Of a stretch of 64,000 nt of DNA, positions 10,141 through 20,765 are shown in pieces. How positions within the stretch are numbered: the stretch's first letter is position 1; every line of letters starts with the position of its first letter. The notes under the pieces are model-generated. The model saw only the letters and a list, made by a program, of their open reading frames with translations, did not search any database and had not been told where the DNA came from. This DNA comes from Pictodentalium vernedei (taxonomy: Eukaryota; Mollusca; Scaphopoda; Dentaliida; Dentaliidae). The DNA lies in NCBI GenBank assembly GCA_031216915.1, contig CM062296.1:64634148-64698147 (forward strand), in the 5' to 3' direction. The translations under genes and the position numbers were made by a program.

Positions 10141-12448
10141 AAATTTAAACTAAGTAAAGGCAAAGGTAGCAGCCGCCTAACAGATGTGGGATTAGGAACT
10201 AATGTGGTTAACCTGTCTGGCACCAATGACCTAACAACCCAAGAGAAATCACTTTTAGATCGCGGTTTAACTTTTGTACCAGCTCCAAAGCCTAAAACTG
10301 ATAACCAAACAAATTTACCATCATACAACTGTAATTTTCTTAGGCAAATGAAATTAGCAGACCGCTTTAGAAACTCCAGCGGACGGAAACTTCCTTTTAA
10401 AGAATCATCTGGTTGGTCACTTCCAGATAGTGAAGTAGATCCCGAAATTATTGAGGCTAGCAAACGAATCATCCAAAAGGTGTTCAGCATGAACATACTC
10501 TCCGATAAAGACAATTTAACAGTTGGTGAACGGAGAGCCCTCACGAAACTTCGAAAAAAATAAAAAATTAGTAATTAAACCAGCCGACAAAGGTGGGTCG
10601 GTAGTTGTTCTATCTCGGGATAATTATATAAAGAAAGCCATGAGACAACTCAGCAATACAAAACATTATAAGAAAATAGATTCACTTATTTGGCTTAGTA
10701 ATATCGAAAAATTCAATAAGATCTTAAAATTTCTCCTCGACGAAAGTCACATTACCAAAAAACAATTGAAATATTTAACAGCTAAGCTCAGTGCTCAAAC
10801 AAGACAATTTTATATCCTACCAAAGATCCACAAGGGCCGTTCTTCGTGGACGGATGACTTAACTCCACCCGGGAGGCCAATTGTATCAGACTGTAATTCG
10901 GAATCTTATGCGATCTCGGAATTAATTGATTATCATCTGAAACCTATAGCAAATAGACATCCGAGCTATCTAAAAAATACACAGGATTTCCTGTCAAAAA
11001 TTTCGAAATTGAAAATATAGAAAAATGCAATTCTGGCTACTTTGGATATCGACAGTATGTATACGAACATTGATATTGATAAAGGTGTTAAATCAGTTAA
11101 AATGCATTTGGAAAATATCCGGATGCGAAACGCCCGGATGAACAAATTTTGGATCTTTTAGAGCTGAGCTTAAAAGGTAATGACTTTCAGTTCAATGGAG
11201 AATATTTTCTACAAATAATGGGTTATCCTATGGGCAAAAAATTCAGTCCTAATTTTGCAAGCATTTATGTGGCGGAATGGGAGGAAAATGCCTTAAGCAA
11301 ATGTGCAAAGCATCCTCTCGTATATCTCAGGTATTTAGATGACATTTTTATTATTTGGGAACATTCAAAAGAAGATTTTGATGAATTTTTAGAAATTTTG
11401 AACAATCACGATCCAAATACTAAATTGAAAGCTACTATCGAGTGAAAATTCTGTTGATTTTCTCGATGTGACCGTGTATAAAGGCAAGCACTTTCAGGCG
11501 TCCGGTCATTTAGATTATAAAGTGTATTTTAAACAAACTGATTCACATCAATTGTTGCACACAAAATCATTTCATCCTCAACATACATTTAAAGGTATCA
11601 TCAAATCACAACTCATTCGTTTCCACCGCAATTCAAGTGATAAGGTAAATTTCAATGAGGCTTGTTCTACTCTATTTGGCGCCCTCAGATCGAGAGGATA
11701 CTCGCTGCGCTTTTTGCGTACCTTAAATTCTCAAACTTTGAAAAAGCTCGAAAGTCCAGCTGAAACCTCTGATTTCGATCCACTGAAGATTGAACACAAC
11801 AGACCGTTGCAGAATGGTAGTGGCGCGGTATTTAATTGCAAAAAGCCTCGATGTAGATTGCAAACGTTTATGCCTGATCAGAAAGAGGAATTTTCATCCG
11901 AACAAAGGAAAAAGCATTATCAGATCCGTAACCCCCTCCATTGTGATTCACCAAACATTATTTACCTTATCACATGTAAGCGCTGTCGGAAACAGTATGT
12001 TGGTCAAAGTCAAAATCCTTTCCGAGAACGTGCTAATAGACACAAACAGGATATAAAACACAATGCTGATGCCCCAGTAGCACAACATTTTAACCTTCCT
12101 AGCCATTCTTTGGACGATTTCGAAATCCATCCTATTGAACAACCACCAATTAAAGACACATTAGAAGAAATGGATGCATTTAGAAAAAAACGGGAAGCTC
12201 TTTGGATCAATACGCTTCAAACCCTCTGGCCATTTGGTATGAACATATCAGAGGGCGAATGCGAAAGGAGGTCCATCATTCCTTTCACTTTAACGTACAA
12301 CAGACTGAATATCGAAATAGCAAAAATGTTAAAAGATGAATTGAATTTTACCAATGCTAAATTAAATGAACCTTTGAATCTTCGACCTGTCATCGCCTAT
12401 AAGAAAAACAAAAGCTTGCGTAACATCCTTGTAAGGACTAAATTATAG
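10090..12448 (+). pseudogene. Penelope-like reverse transcriptase plus GIY-YIG endonuclease
   Basis: Blocks in order: NVVNLSGTNDLTTQEKSLL and GLTFVPAPKP (N-terminal), KPADKGGSVVVLSRDNYI, RQFYILPKIHKG with GRPIVSDCNSES, LATLDIDSMYTNI (motif A), MGYPMGKKFSPNFASIY (motif B), and VYLRYLDDIFIIWE (motif C). Then a linker with Cys residues (NCKKPRCRLQTF) and the endonuclease NIIYLITCKRC, KQYVGQSQNPFRER, followed by EALWINTLQTLWPFGMN. The C-terminus ends RPVIAYKKNKSLRNILVRTK. Breaks: frameshift near 10555, an in-frame TAG at 11018, frameshifts near 11115 and 11440. All catalytic motifs remain readable, so inactivation looks fairly recent. In active elements this enzyme reverse-transcribes the element RNA at a nicked target. 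Confidence 0.9.
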
Positions 12449-12654
12449 CCCATCAATGAATAACCTAAATTTTTGCCAGTCAGTTTAACCAGTTCCTAAG
12501 CTTATCACTTAGTTTAAATCAATTTTATGTACTTTTTTTGTCATATTTGAAACCCATCAGGGTTCAGTAAATGAAAAACATTTTTCGGCGGCATATTAAA
12601 AGAAAAAAACGTTTCAGTAGGAAATGTCTGTGCCAGTGCGATTTTTTAACCTCA

Positions 12655-12691
12655 AACACCCACACGCATACACACCTCAAACACCCACACA

Positions 12692-12726
<35 letters not shown>
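12655..12726. repeat. (CA)n microsatellite
   Basis: An ACAC dinucleotide run interspersed with ACACCC. Reading frames across it are simple-sequence artefacts. Confidence 0.95.
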
Positions 12727-12727
<1 letters not shown>

Positions 12728-12837
12728 ATGAATTATACCATGTAATGCATATGAAATCAATGAGAATCAATCTCTTTTTTCAAATTTCCTGCTTAAGGTA
12801 CAGAATACAGAATTCGGCACTTCTGTTATGCATTTTT

Positions 12838-12966
12838 TAGGATGAAAGACTCTGACGCCGATGGGAATCGAACCACTGGCTTGATGAGAGCACATTTCTG
12901 CGGCACCAATCGCCTTGCGAAACTGGGCCAGCGCCATAGACCACTCGACTACCGACAAGCCCCAAA
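12838..12966 (-). repeat. tRNA-like SINE head, separate family
   Basis: On the minus strand GGTAGTCGAGTGG matches box A and GGTTCGATTCCCATC matches box B, about 75 bases apart, longer than in a typical class I tRNA. It abuts the 5'-truncated LINE at 12967. No intact cloverleaf was assembled, so it is called a SINE fragment and not a tRNA gene. Confidence 0.6.
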
Positions 12967-14503
12967 AAGGCATGCTAACAGGTCGAGGGTCCATGGAACT
13001 GGCATACGATAGAGTATGGAGGGAGGGTATGTGGCGCAAGCTGGAGGCTCTAGGCTTTGGAGGCGTGTTTGTTGGGATTATGAAAGCATTATATAAAGAT
13101 GTACAGAGTGAACTTAGCCTGGGAAACATTACAATAAAATAGGCCTAAAACAGGGGTGTTTCCTTTCGCCAATTCTGTTTGCATTGTACATCAAAGGTTT
13201 AGGAGATGAACTCCTGCATAGCGACGAGGGGGTTGCAGTTGGTGACTTGAAGATCCCAGGGCTATTTTTTGCAGACGATATGGTGCTAGTGTCAGAAAGC
13301 GAAGGGGGGCTGGCGAAGATGCTGGGAATTGTTGGGAAATATGGGAGCAAATGGAGACTCGAACTTAATGAGAGCAAGAACAAAGTTATACCTGCGGGCC
13401 GCAAAGTGGACGCCACTCGAAGGTGGAGAGTGGGGGAGTTCTGCATTCCGGAAGGTAGCAGCGGACTTCTTAGTGTAGGAGAGACTAGTGACTATGAGTA
13501 GCTGGGGGTAAATATAAACATCACAGGAAGAGGCATCCACACAAATAAATTGATTCTGAAGGGGAAGCGAATCTTTAGGCAAATGAAACTTATAGGGAGA
13601 AACAGTTTTAATAAGGTTTTCGTGGGGAAAACCATTTGGGAAATGGTGGGTTTGCCAATTATAACATACGGTACGGAAGTTGTACCCCTAAACCAGACGG
13701 CTGTTAAGAGATTGGAAATCCTGCAAAACGATGCAGGCCGATGGATAACAGGGTCGAGTAATGCCGCAGCGCTAGAAGCAATCAGAAGTGAGCTTGGGCG
13801 GATGAGGATCAAGGACAGGATAGACCTATTGAAACTCGGTTATCTTAATTATTTGGTAAACCTTCCCGATAGCCGATGGTGTAAAGTAATGTTCCTGAGA
13901 ACTTTCAACTCAAATATCAAGACGGGGTGGATGGTCCAAGTGAGGGAGCTAGTAGAAAATTACTCACCGGAGATCTCGGACCTGGACGTTGGGGCAAACC
14001 AGGGTAAAAAGATCGTCAGAGAAAGGGTCATGGAGGATTGTAACCGTAATTGGCGAGAGGGGGTCAAATCAAAGAGATCTTTGGGTGGCCTGTGTGATAA
14101 CGAGAGGCCTGGTTTTGAAGAGTACCTTGATGGCACCTTTGGGGGGTCACTGTTGTTCCAGCTGAGGTCGCGGTCCCTGGAGCTGAGGGGACAAATTGGG
14201 AAAAACAGTGAAAAGGAGAGCCAGATGTGTAATCTGGGCGTGGTGGAGACCATGGAACACTTTCTTCTAGAATGCCCAAAATACCAGTCTAAGAGAACAA
14301 GATTCACGGGGAGTATAATGGGGAAGTGGGATTGGAGAATGAAGGAGATGTGGTTAGGGGGCGACTCAAAGTAGAGGGTTAATATGCTAATCGGAGAGAA
14401 TGGGAAGAATGGGGCAAGGGATGTCATCAAGCAGTTCGTCTCCGAGTGTTGGGAGGAGAGAAGAAGCGTGGGAATAGGGAGGCAGTTGGTAGAACAGGGG
14501 TAA
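12967..14503 (+). pseudogene. Non-LTR retrotransposon RT fragment, copy 1
   Basis: 5'-truncated reverse transcriptase. It begins in the region of motif A (SMELAYDRVWREGMWRKLEA), then after a stop near 13140 continues LKQGCFLSPILFALYIKG (motif B) and LFFADDMVLVSES (motif C, FADD). It runs through GRNSFNKVFVGKTIWEMV and YGTEVVPLNQTAVKRLE, a conserved LINE thumb/C-terminal region, to a knuckle CNLGVVETMEHFLLECPKY. Stops lie near 13140, 13500 and 14373. No endonuclease domain is present because of truncation. Copy 2 at 58.9 kb is closely related. The LINE clade is not certain. Confidence 0.85.
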
Positions 14504-14889
14504 CCAAGGCCTTCTCATACGAGAACCGCGACAAATCAGCGGCCGGCTAAAGTGTTATTATTACTTTCGTAACTACTTTCAACCCAGACAATCCTTTTCC
14601 TCTTTATCCTATCTATTGTGGACTTGTTAAAAGATAGTGAACGGATGAAGAAAGTACTGGAAAAATACAACTAATTAAATGAAAGAGACAACCGGCAAAT
14701 CTTAAACAAATGTTAACGCGGGCGACGTTTGAGGAGGAAACGAACATCCCAGCGGTCTCCAAGTGTAAAAATAAACGATGCGGAACCAGTAAGGTCCTAA
14801 TCGAGTAAAATTCATTCAAATTTCAAAATGCTGCCTCCCTCTTTGTTGTGAAAACACCCCTCACATGTATATCATTATATCGTCGCATG
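14504..14889. other. LINE 3' tail and unannotated sequence
   Basis: GAGAACCGCGACAAATCAGC and GGCCGGC (to about 14550) are also found at the end of copy 2 near 60.75 kb, so the LINE 3' end lies there. The rest, to 14889, shows no recognised feature. Confidence 0.6.
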
Positions 14890-15085
14890 AGTGCTAGAAT
14901 GTTATGTGTCCCCTATGGGCGTACTTTGTCCTCTATGGAGTACTCTGTCCCCTGTGGGAGTACTCTGTCCTCTATGGAGTACTCTGTCCCCTGTGGGAGT
15001 ACTCTGTCCTCTATGGAGTACTCTGTCCCCTGTGGGAGTACTCTGTCCTCTATGGAGTACTCTGTCCCCTGTGGGACATAGAACA
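14890..15085. repeat. 39-bp minisatellite
   Basis: About four units alternating TACTCTGTCCCCTGTGGGAG and TACTCTGTCCTCTATGGAG. Unit length is a multiple of three and no stops occur, so several frames stay open in both directions; these are not genes. Flanking motifs ATGTGTCCC and GGGACATAGAACAT are inverted with respect to each other. Confidence 0.9.
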
Positions 15086-15165
15086 TTATAGCACTCAGGC
15101 GACGATATGTCCTGTAGGTTATAGAGTGTTCGGGCTGCAAAACGGAGTGAGTACTTTGGGAATAT

Positions 15166-15319
15166 TATAATTCCTGATGGGTACGGGTGTGGGATGGGAA
15201 AATCTCACCCGAGGGCAAGATATTTGGGCCAGACACGAGGCTTGCCGAGTGTCTGAACCAAATATCTTGTCCCGAGGGTGAGATTTTCCCATCTCAAATC
15301 CGTACCCATCAGGGATTAT
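15166..15319. repeat. Long hairpin with CCCGAGGG in both arms
   Basis: Arms of about 60-65 bp (starting ATAATTCCTGATGGGTACGG, ending GTACCCATCAGGGATTAT) surround a loop that contains a second small hairpin (GACAC/GTGTC). CCCGAGGG occurs in the same orientation in both arms, giving a local mismatch. Confidence 0.85.
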
Positions 15320-16208
15320 TTTTCTCTCCCCACCATACAATGGGTTCCGTTAGCCAGAGGTAATCAGCGGTCACGTGCTGATATAATCAACTCATTTGGT
15401 ATTCGTTGTTTTGAAAAACTAATAACACCATCGGATAGAGTATGCAAAAGTTATGTATATACCAAAAGTATATACCACGGAATCGATTAGGAACGGTGGC
15501 AGCTTGAGGGTTGAAGAGTTTTGGAGCATCGAACTTTGATCACACAGCATTCCGATGACGTCAATATGAATTAGTTGGTAGCAAGAAACTGATACGATAT
15601 GCATAACGTCATAATAACGTTGTAAATGTATAACGTCGCGTGGGTGGGGTGGGACACATCTGTCTCTCCCTGCTATCTCACCCTGGACAGACGTATGTTA
15701 CACATGCAGTGGGGGGGAGAAAAGTAATTTCCTCCGAAAAAAGTCTCTGGCCACAAAAACACATTGAAGATAAAAAAATCGAGAAAGCTTTATGTGAGTA
15801 AACACATTGGCGCCGGTAACAAAGGAGAAAAACACAGGTCTTAACACTTTTTAATGCAACGATAAAATGTCACCCCTAGCGAAGGAAAGATTTTTCATAG
15901 ATAAGTTCAGGCCCTGTTTAAATCGAGACTGAAGGGAATTGCTCTGTCAGCTACAAAAACACCCACAGCCACACACGACCATGACCCGAACAAAATTCGG
16001 GCTCGCCTGCGGCTCTGATGCATGATGACCTCTATACATGGTGGAAATAGGAAGTTACGCTCCAGCAGCGAGATTTGGTGAATATCCAAGGCTGCCTCCA
16101 TAGCGCAATGTCCGTAAATGATCAAATAAACAAACTAATACAGCCTCATAACGCGACTAATCTAAATTAAAGTTCATTCGATTTGTTTGGGTGGAGAACT
16201 CCACGCAT
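15320..16208. other. No gene recognised
   Basis: Mixed sequence without coding motifs. A GATGACGTCA palindrome occurs at about 15553. Short minus-strand frames near 15.9-16.1 kb have no family resemblance. Confidence 0.4.
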
Positions 16209-16210
16209 GT

Positions 16211-16295
<85 letters not shown>

Positions 16296-16296
16296 G
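16209..16296. repeat. (GT)n microsatellite
   Basis: An uninterrupted GT run of about 85 bases, followed by a G11 tract at about 16321. Confidence 0.95.
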
Positions 16297-16331
16297 GAGA
16301 GTGAGGGAGGGGTCAGTAATGGGGGGGGGGG

Positions 16332-17559
16332 CAAACCTGTAGTTACCTTGTTTATACAAGACATTCCTAGCTTACAATTACTCAGTTAATATCTTGGCAC
16401 CTCCTGGGTTGCTCCGAAATAGCAACCCCTTACTTATGAAAACCTCTTTTATACACACAACTCCCGAAAGCAGACCAATATTTATTTTGAAGATTATATA
16501 CCGTTATTCGAGTGCGACTGGATTTGAAAGCATCACCTCTCTCCAAATTTAATGTTATGAAAAGAATGACCAGTAAATATGTTTAATCCGGTCCTTTATT
16601 CTACAAATGTATAAAAGAAGGATCACTTGTAGATAGTTTTATATCTGAAAAGATGTATATATTGAAATATATAAAGTGAAATTATCTTTGGTGACTACTT
16701 TGTGTTAAGTGTATATATATACATTTCTTACTCTCTATGTATATTTTGTTACGTTTTTTCCCCGTCAATTATACTTTTTTACTTTTTCTATATTTATAAT
16801 ATATATATTTCACGTCACAGACATACAGACTTATTGAAAGAAGCAAGATGTCACTTGCTTGAAATCGAGAGATATCCGTCGAATCGATCGCATCCATATT
16901 TCAAAACACCAAACGAAAAATAGACAGTTTTCCATTTTCTGACGACTTGATATTATCCACATATGAGAGATCACCGCCGAATTAACGAATTCCGCAGATG
17001 AGATACTCAAAAATCGACTTAAAATTCACGAGACGTAATAAAGTCGGCCAAATCGCTACTTCGAAAGGTCCCTTTTCTCATAGGACTATATTTTGATGTA
17101 CCTCCCAGCGAACCCATCTGAAAATCCTTTATTATGGGTCTGAGTTAATCGACGATCTCTCTGTTCGCTCGCTCCTGGGTGTCTATCAAGGGTTTAAACA
17201 ACTCAGTCATCTCTCATTTCATCTTGATGTCGCTCCTTCGTTTCGTCGTATTGCTCTCCCGAATATTCTTCACCTGTTATATAAATAAACGAACCGTCTC
17301 CTCTCTCAGCTTAGGCTAACACGCTCGATATATCAAGTTTTTTTGTAATCTACTTTTATTTATGTTTTTCGATATTTTTTCTATTTAAATATATAACAGA
17401 AAAAACAGGTGATTTTTTTTTCTCTCTCTATTTCACTACCTCAAAATTCGCATCAATATTTGTGGCGATGGCGACGTTATTATTTCTCTCATTCTCACAA
17501 TGTCTCAGAGATTTCTCGAAGTCATGAAGAAGGAGAAGAAACACACACCGCTTCTTACG
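16332..17559. other. No gene recognised
   Basis: AT-rich. Short frames on either strand have no recognised domain or splice-supported structure. It would lie downstream of the 19.3-kb exon in the minus-strand gene, but no following exon was identified here. Confidence 0.4.
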
Positions 17560-17861
17560 GTTCAAAATTTCCCCACTGGAATAACAGTGGCGACAATTGG
17601 AAATTGATAAATTTGATGGATGTCGAGGTCGCGGCACGTTAGAAATTCAAATTGAACGTTTGTATGGAGAACAGGTCTCAAAGCACGCCTTTTCTTGCCC
17701 ACTTACCGCTTCTTTCAATTTCTCAAGCATTTCCCCTTCGGATTAACATTGAGCAAAATGACTAAAATTGAAAATCTGACGGATGCCGTGAGCCAAAAAG
17801 GAGTAAAATGAAAGGAGAAAACCCCAACTTTATGCAATACTCTCAAAACATTCCCACTGGA
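17560..17861. repeat. Diverged tandem repeat, about 150-180-bp units
   Basis: Three related segments share CATTTCCCC or CATTCCCACTGGATTAA followed by AAAATTGAAAATCTGACGGA-like text (near 17565, 17728 and 17850). The third is interrupted exactly at its TTAA by the MITE at 17862. Confidence 0.6.
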
Positions 17862-18088
17862 TTAACCCTTTTACCAAAGTAACGGCAAAAACCGTCCTGC
17901 GCTATTCGCAAAACTCACCAATTAATTTTCATTTTTTGTCTTAAAACATAGGCTTTGACCATCTTTCGTCGCGCTCGTTCCAATGAGGAGTCATAACCTA
18001 TGTTTTTGAGACAAAAAATGCAAAAAATAGTTATTCAACAATATTGTTTGCAAGTATCGTTTTCTTTCCATGTTAGGTAAAGCGTTAA
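17862..18088 (+). mobile_element. TTAA MITE, subfamily A (copy a)
   Basis: Flanked by TTAA on both sides. The left end reads CCCTTTTACCAAAGTAACGG and the right end CATGTTAGGTAAAGCG. The centre is a decayed palindrome (GGCTTTGACC, TTCCAATGAGGAGTCATAAC) next to TTTTTGTCTTAAAACATAGG. TTAA target choice and CCC ends are typical of piggyBac-type non-autonomous elements. Confidence 0.85.
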
Positions 18089-18423
18089 CACTAAACAAAA
18101 ATTCGATGATGGGAAAAGTATTTATTTTCACAAAGACTTTACATTTGTGCGACGGTTATTGTTTTAGACTTCCACTCCACATCGTTGAAGTTTAAGACAC
18201 ATTTATAAAAGTTTCTTCATGAATTGCTAATTTATCGAGAGGTTTTGAGAGATGTGTTAGTGGTATTCTGGGTCCTATTCTCTATTACAGAAAACTATTA
18301 GGCAATATTTCAAGTTGATAAAATTTGAAAATGGTCAACTGTAATACTGCAATTCGTTTCGGTACAAAAATTGAGCATGCCCGTGTCATTCACACGCGAA
18401 TAATATATTATATTATATATAAA

Positions 18424-18540
18424 ATAAATAAATAGGTCCCAGGGCCGGTCATCAGATTTAAACCACGAGTGGAATAAAACCCATATCCTACGAGTGGTTT
18501 AAATCTAATTACCGGCCCTAGTACCTATTTGTTTTATTTA
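18424..18540. repeat. Hairpin, about 45-bp arms
   Basis: TAAATAAATAGGTCCCAGGG and CGGTCATCAGATTTAAACC pair with the right arm GGTTTAAATCTAATTACCGG. The loop CACGAGTGGAATAAAACCC plus ATATCCTACGAGTGG contains CGAGTGG twice in direct orientation. Confidence 0.85.
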
Positions 18541-18935
18541 TACCATGCTCATAATAAACAATCGACTTTGTCACTTAAAATAGTGAAAAACGACGCTCTC
18601 AATCGCAAACACACGGGTTTGTTTTGTTTACATTTGCGCCGGTCGGCAGTACTTCCGGTTGCACGTGAATGCTTGATTGATTGACAGCTAGACACATCGT
18701 CAAAGTTGATTGAATTTACCTTGCTTTTTGAGTCGAATTATTATTAACAATTCTTAAATTTAATTTTAAATACTTAATTGTAGGTATTTTAAACTTAATA
18801 AATCATTGCACGTAGTCGATAGTACCGCAAACGTATTATGTTTGAATGAAACATCGCGAAGTGATAATTTATCGAAGTTGGCAAATTGCGTCAAAGGTCA
18901 AGTTGGATGCACTTCCTACTATGGGTGTAATTTTT

Positions 18936-19177
18936 TTAACCCTTTACCCAACGAATCGCCCGCATACGCCCGCGTAATATGCAGTTGAAAAAATTTAATT
19001 TTTCAAAATATTTCAACACAACCATATCATGTGACCCCTCATTGGAACGAGCTCATTGAGCTCGTTCCAATGAGGGGTCACATGATATGATTTTGTTAAA
19101 AAAATTTTGGAAAAATTTAAAAAAATGATATTTAAAATAATAAATGTTGATATCGTCTGCGTTGGGCAAAGGGTTAA
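18936..19177 (+). mobile_element. TTAA MITE, subfamily B (copy b)
   Basis: TTAA on both sides. The left end reads CCCTTTACCCAACGAATCG and the right end CGTCTGCGTTGGGCAAAGGG. The central palindrome ATCATGTGACCCCTCATTGG plus AACGAGCTCA is perfect across about 70 bases. It differs from subfamily A in its arms. Confidence 0.9.
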
Positions 19178-19321
19178 CAGCAGTAGATGCTTTACATCGG
19201 TAGTGGAGTTAAAACCTAAAATGTAACATACAGGCTTCTCACAGGCAATAACATAGGTTGATGTGTTTTATACCATGTTCACCTCAGTTCGTTTCGTGAT
19301 AGAATTTTTGTTGGCACCTAC

Positions 19322-19500
19322 CTGGCGGTGTTCCTTGTCTTTTTCCTCCTTCTGAAGATCAATCAATGAAAAGCGGAGATCCTCTTCCCAGGTTACGCCC
19401 AGAATATAGTTGATCATGGCATCTACCATGGTACTCTTTCCAGACCCTGTAGCTCCAATAACCAATATGCTCCTGTCCGTAGCTGTCAAATCAGGTTCAC
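19322..19500 (-). CDS. P-loop GTPase exon of the FN3-GTPase gene
   Basis: The minus-strand exon is bounded by the acceptor TTTACGTTTCAG (ending at 19501) and the donor CAG|GTAGGT (GT at 19321-19320). Length is 179 bp, entering in phase 1 and leaving in phase 0, with no stop. It encodes EPDLTATDRSILVIGATG, then SGKST, MVDAMINYILGVTWEEDL and RFSLIDLQKEE. GATGSGKST is a Walker A/G1 motif; the following MVDAMINYI...RF layout is like septin/AIG1-type GTPases found fused to FN3 domains in invertebrate and fish proteins. The upstream FN3 exon at 33650-35238 ends in phase 1 and would join as Gly-Glu. Later exons carrying Walker B and the remaining G motifs were not found to the left, so the gene continues outside the window or is incomplete. 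Confidence 0.75.
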
Positions 19501-19817
19501 CTGAAACGTAAATTAAATTCCGCTGAAGAGGCAAATAAATTCCACTAAATATGTACCAACACAACACTTTCATAATTCACATGTCCATAATGTCCATATC
19601 CACTTGAGGAGAGAGGAGTATTTTTACTTAGGATAAGTTATATTTTCTTCCTAATTTTGGCGCAACGTTGTTCACCTCTCAGTGGTCACAAGTTGTCAGA
19701 AAATTAAGCAATATAAGTTTGTAAATTACTTGATAGTTGGGGAATCGTTCGCAAGCTAGCGATATCTCAGTACTTATGTAGAAATATCGACACAAATTCA
19801 GTTTTAAAAAATCCGTG

Positions 19818-19874
19818 TCTGAGAGAGAGAGACAGAGAGAGAGACAGAGAGAGAGAGGGAGAGAGAGAGAGAGG
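19818..19874. repeat. (GA)n microsatellite
   Basis: GAGAGACA/GAGA tract in the intron region of the minus-strand gene. Confidence 0.9.
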
Positions 19875-19904
19875 TATCATTTATACCTTCACTACAATGT
19901 AATA

Positions 19905-20225
19905 TCACACCCAATTTTGTCATAACTGACAGGTTTTGTCATATCTCAACTTTTGCAATATAATGTGCTAGGTTTTCTCATAGCTTGTTATACAATCTCC
20001 ATATTATGTCAGAAACTGAGATCATGAGTTTTGCAATAAATATCGACAGGGTTTGTCATAAAAAAGGCTTATTAAAAATCGCCAGACTTTATCGTAAACT
20101 GAGGTCACGAGTTTTGTAATATAAATCGAACTGGTTTGTTCTACAAAAAAGTTTATTATTTTTATCATAGAAATCAACAGGTTTTGCAAGACGGAACCTT
20201 ACATTGGAGTATTGCAAAACATCCG
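19905..20225. repeat. Degenerate repeats of a GGTTTTGTCATA motif
   Basis: CAGGTTTTGTCATA and variants (AGGTTTTCTCATA, AGGGTTTGTCATA, AGACTTTATCGTA) recur every 40-70 bases, with intervening GAGTTTTGCAATA. It is an old tandem repeat with no coding potential. Confidence 0.6.
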
Positions 20226-20249
20226 ATTTGACACCTCTTTTGCCCTGAG

Positions 20250-20765
20250 ACTAACGTGTACTGGTTATCGACTATCTCCGACGTCACTTTTGGACTTCAG
20301 TGACGTCACACTTTTGTCAACATTGTCCTTCTCGTAGATTTTGGATTAAAATTTAGCACTTGGGAGTAAGCACGTCCCGAAAGCCGAATGGGTTTGGTCT
20401 CGATCGTATGTACGTCATGTTTTGACGTCGCTAATGTATCTGCGTAAATGATGACAGTTTTTTGTTTTGTTACTTCACTACTTAAAACTTATTGCGCTCC
20501 CATTTGGCACCGAGAGTAATTTTGACCTGAAAGAAACATGAACTGGATTTCGTTTCGACCATCACCGAGCGAACAATTTGACACCACTGACGTGACATTT
20601 TTTTGCGCAACGCGTTATCTCTGTATATTTCTGTCGTTGTTCTTACATCTCTAGAGACACTGGGGGGGGGGGGGGGGGGGTAGTTGGTTCATTGGATAAC
20701 ATTTACAAAGGAGGAACATTTGTTTTGCCTCGACTGTCGCTGACGTCACATGTTTTGCGAAGTTC
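20250..20765. repeat. Diverged repeats containing TGACGTCA-type sites
   Basis: Three or four loosely related segments each pair a TCGACT/TCGACCATC motif with TGACGTCAC, GTACGTCATG or TGACGTGACAT and then TTTTGCG. TGACGTCA is the palindromic CRE (CREB/ATF) consensus; binding is only a possibility. A G-run lies at about 20663. Confidence 0.5.

Larger units (their letters stand above)
8651..12560 (+). mobile_element. Penelope-like retroelement, two-ORF
   Basis: The unit contains a first ORF with an SGNH-like domain followed by an RT/GIY-YIG ORF, all on +. The RT carries the KPADKGG and YLDD signatures and the endonuclease belongs to the GIY-YIG class, the defining pair for Penelope-like elements. 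Flanking pseudo-LTRs and target duplications were not identified, so the limits are approximate. A second, much more decayed RT fragment of the same family lies at about 36.88-37.36 kb. Confidence 0.85.

Noticed and set aside
12535..12575. Possible hammerhead ribozyme after the Penelope-like ORF (CCCTGATGGGTTTC on minus)
   Set aside because: The conserved CUGANGA and GAAA core with a stem between them is not present; only CTGATGG and CAAA occur.
14890..15085. CRISPR-like direct repeats
   Set aside because: The units are contiguous with no unique spacers, in an animal genome; it is a minisatellite.
16167..16389. His-Thr or Cys-Val repeat proteins
   Set aside because: Translation of the (GT)n microsatellite.
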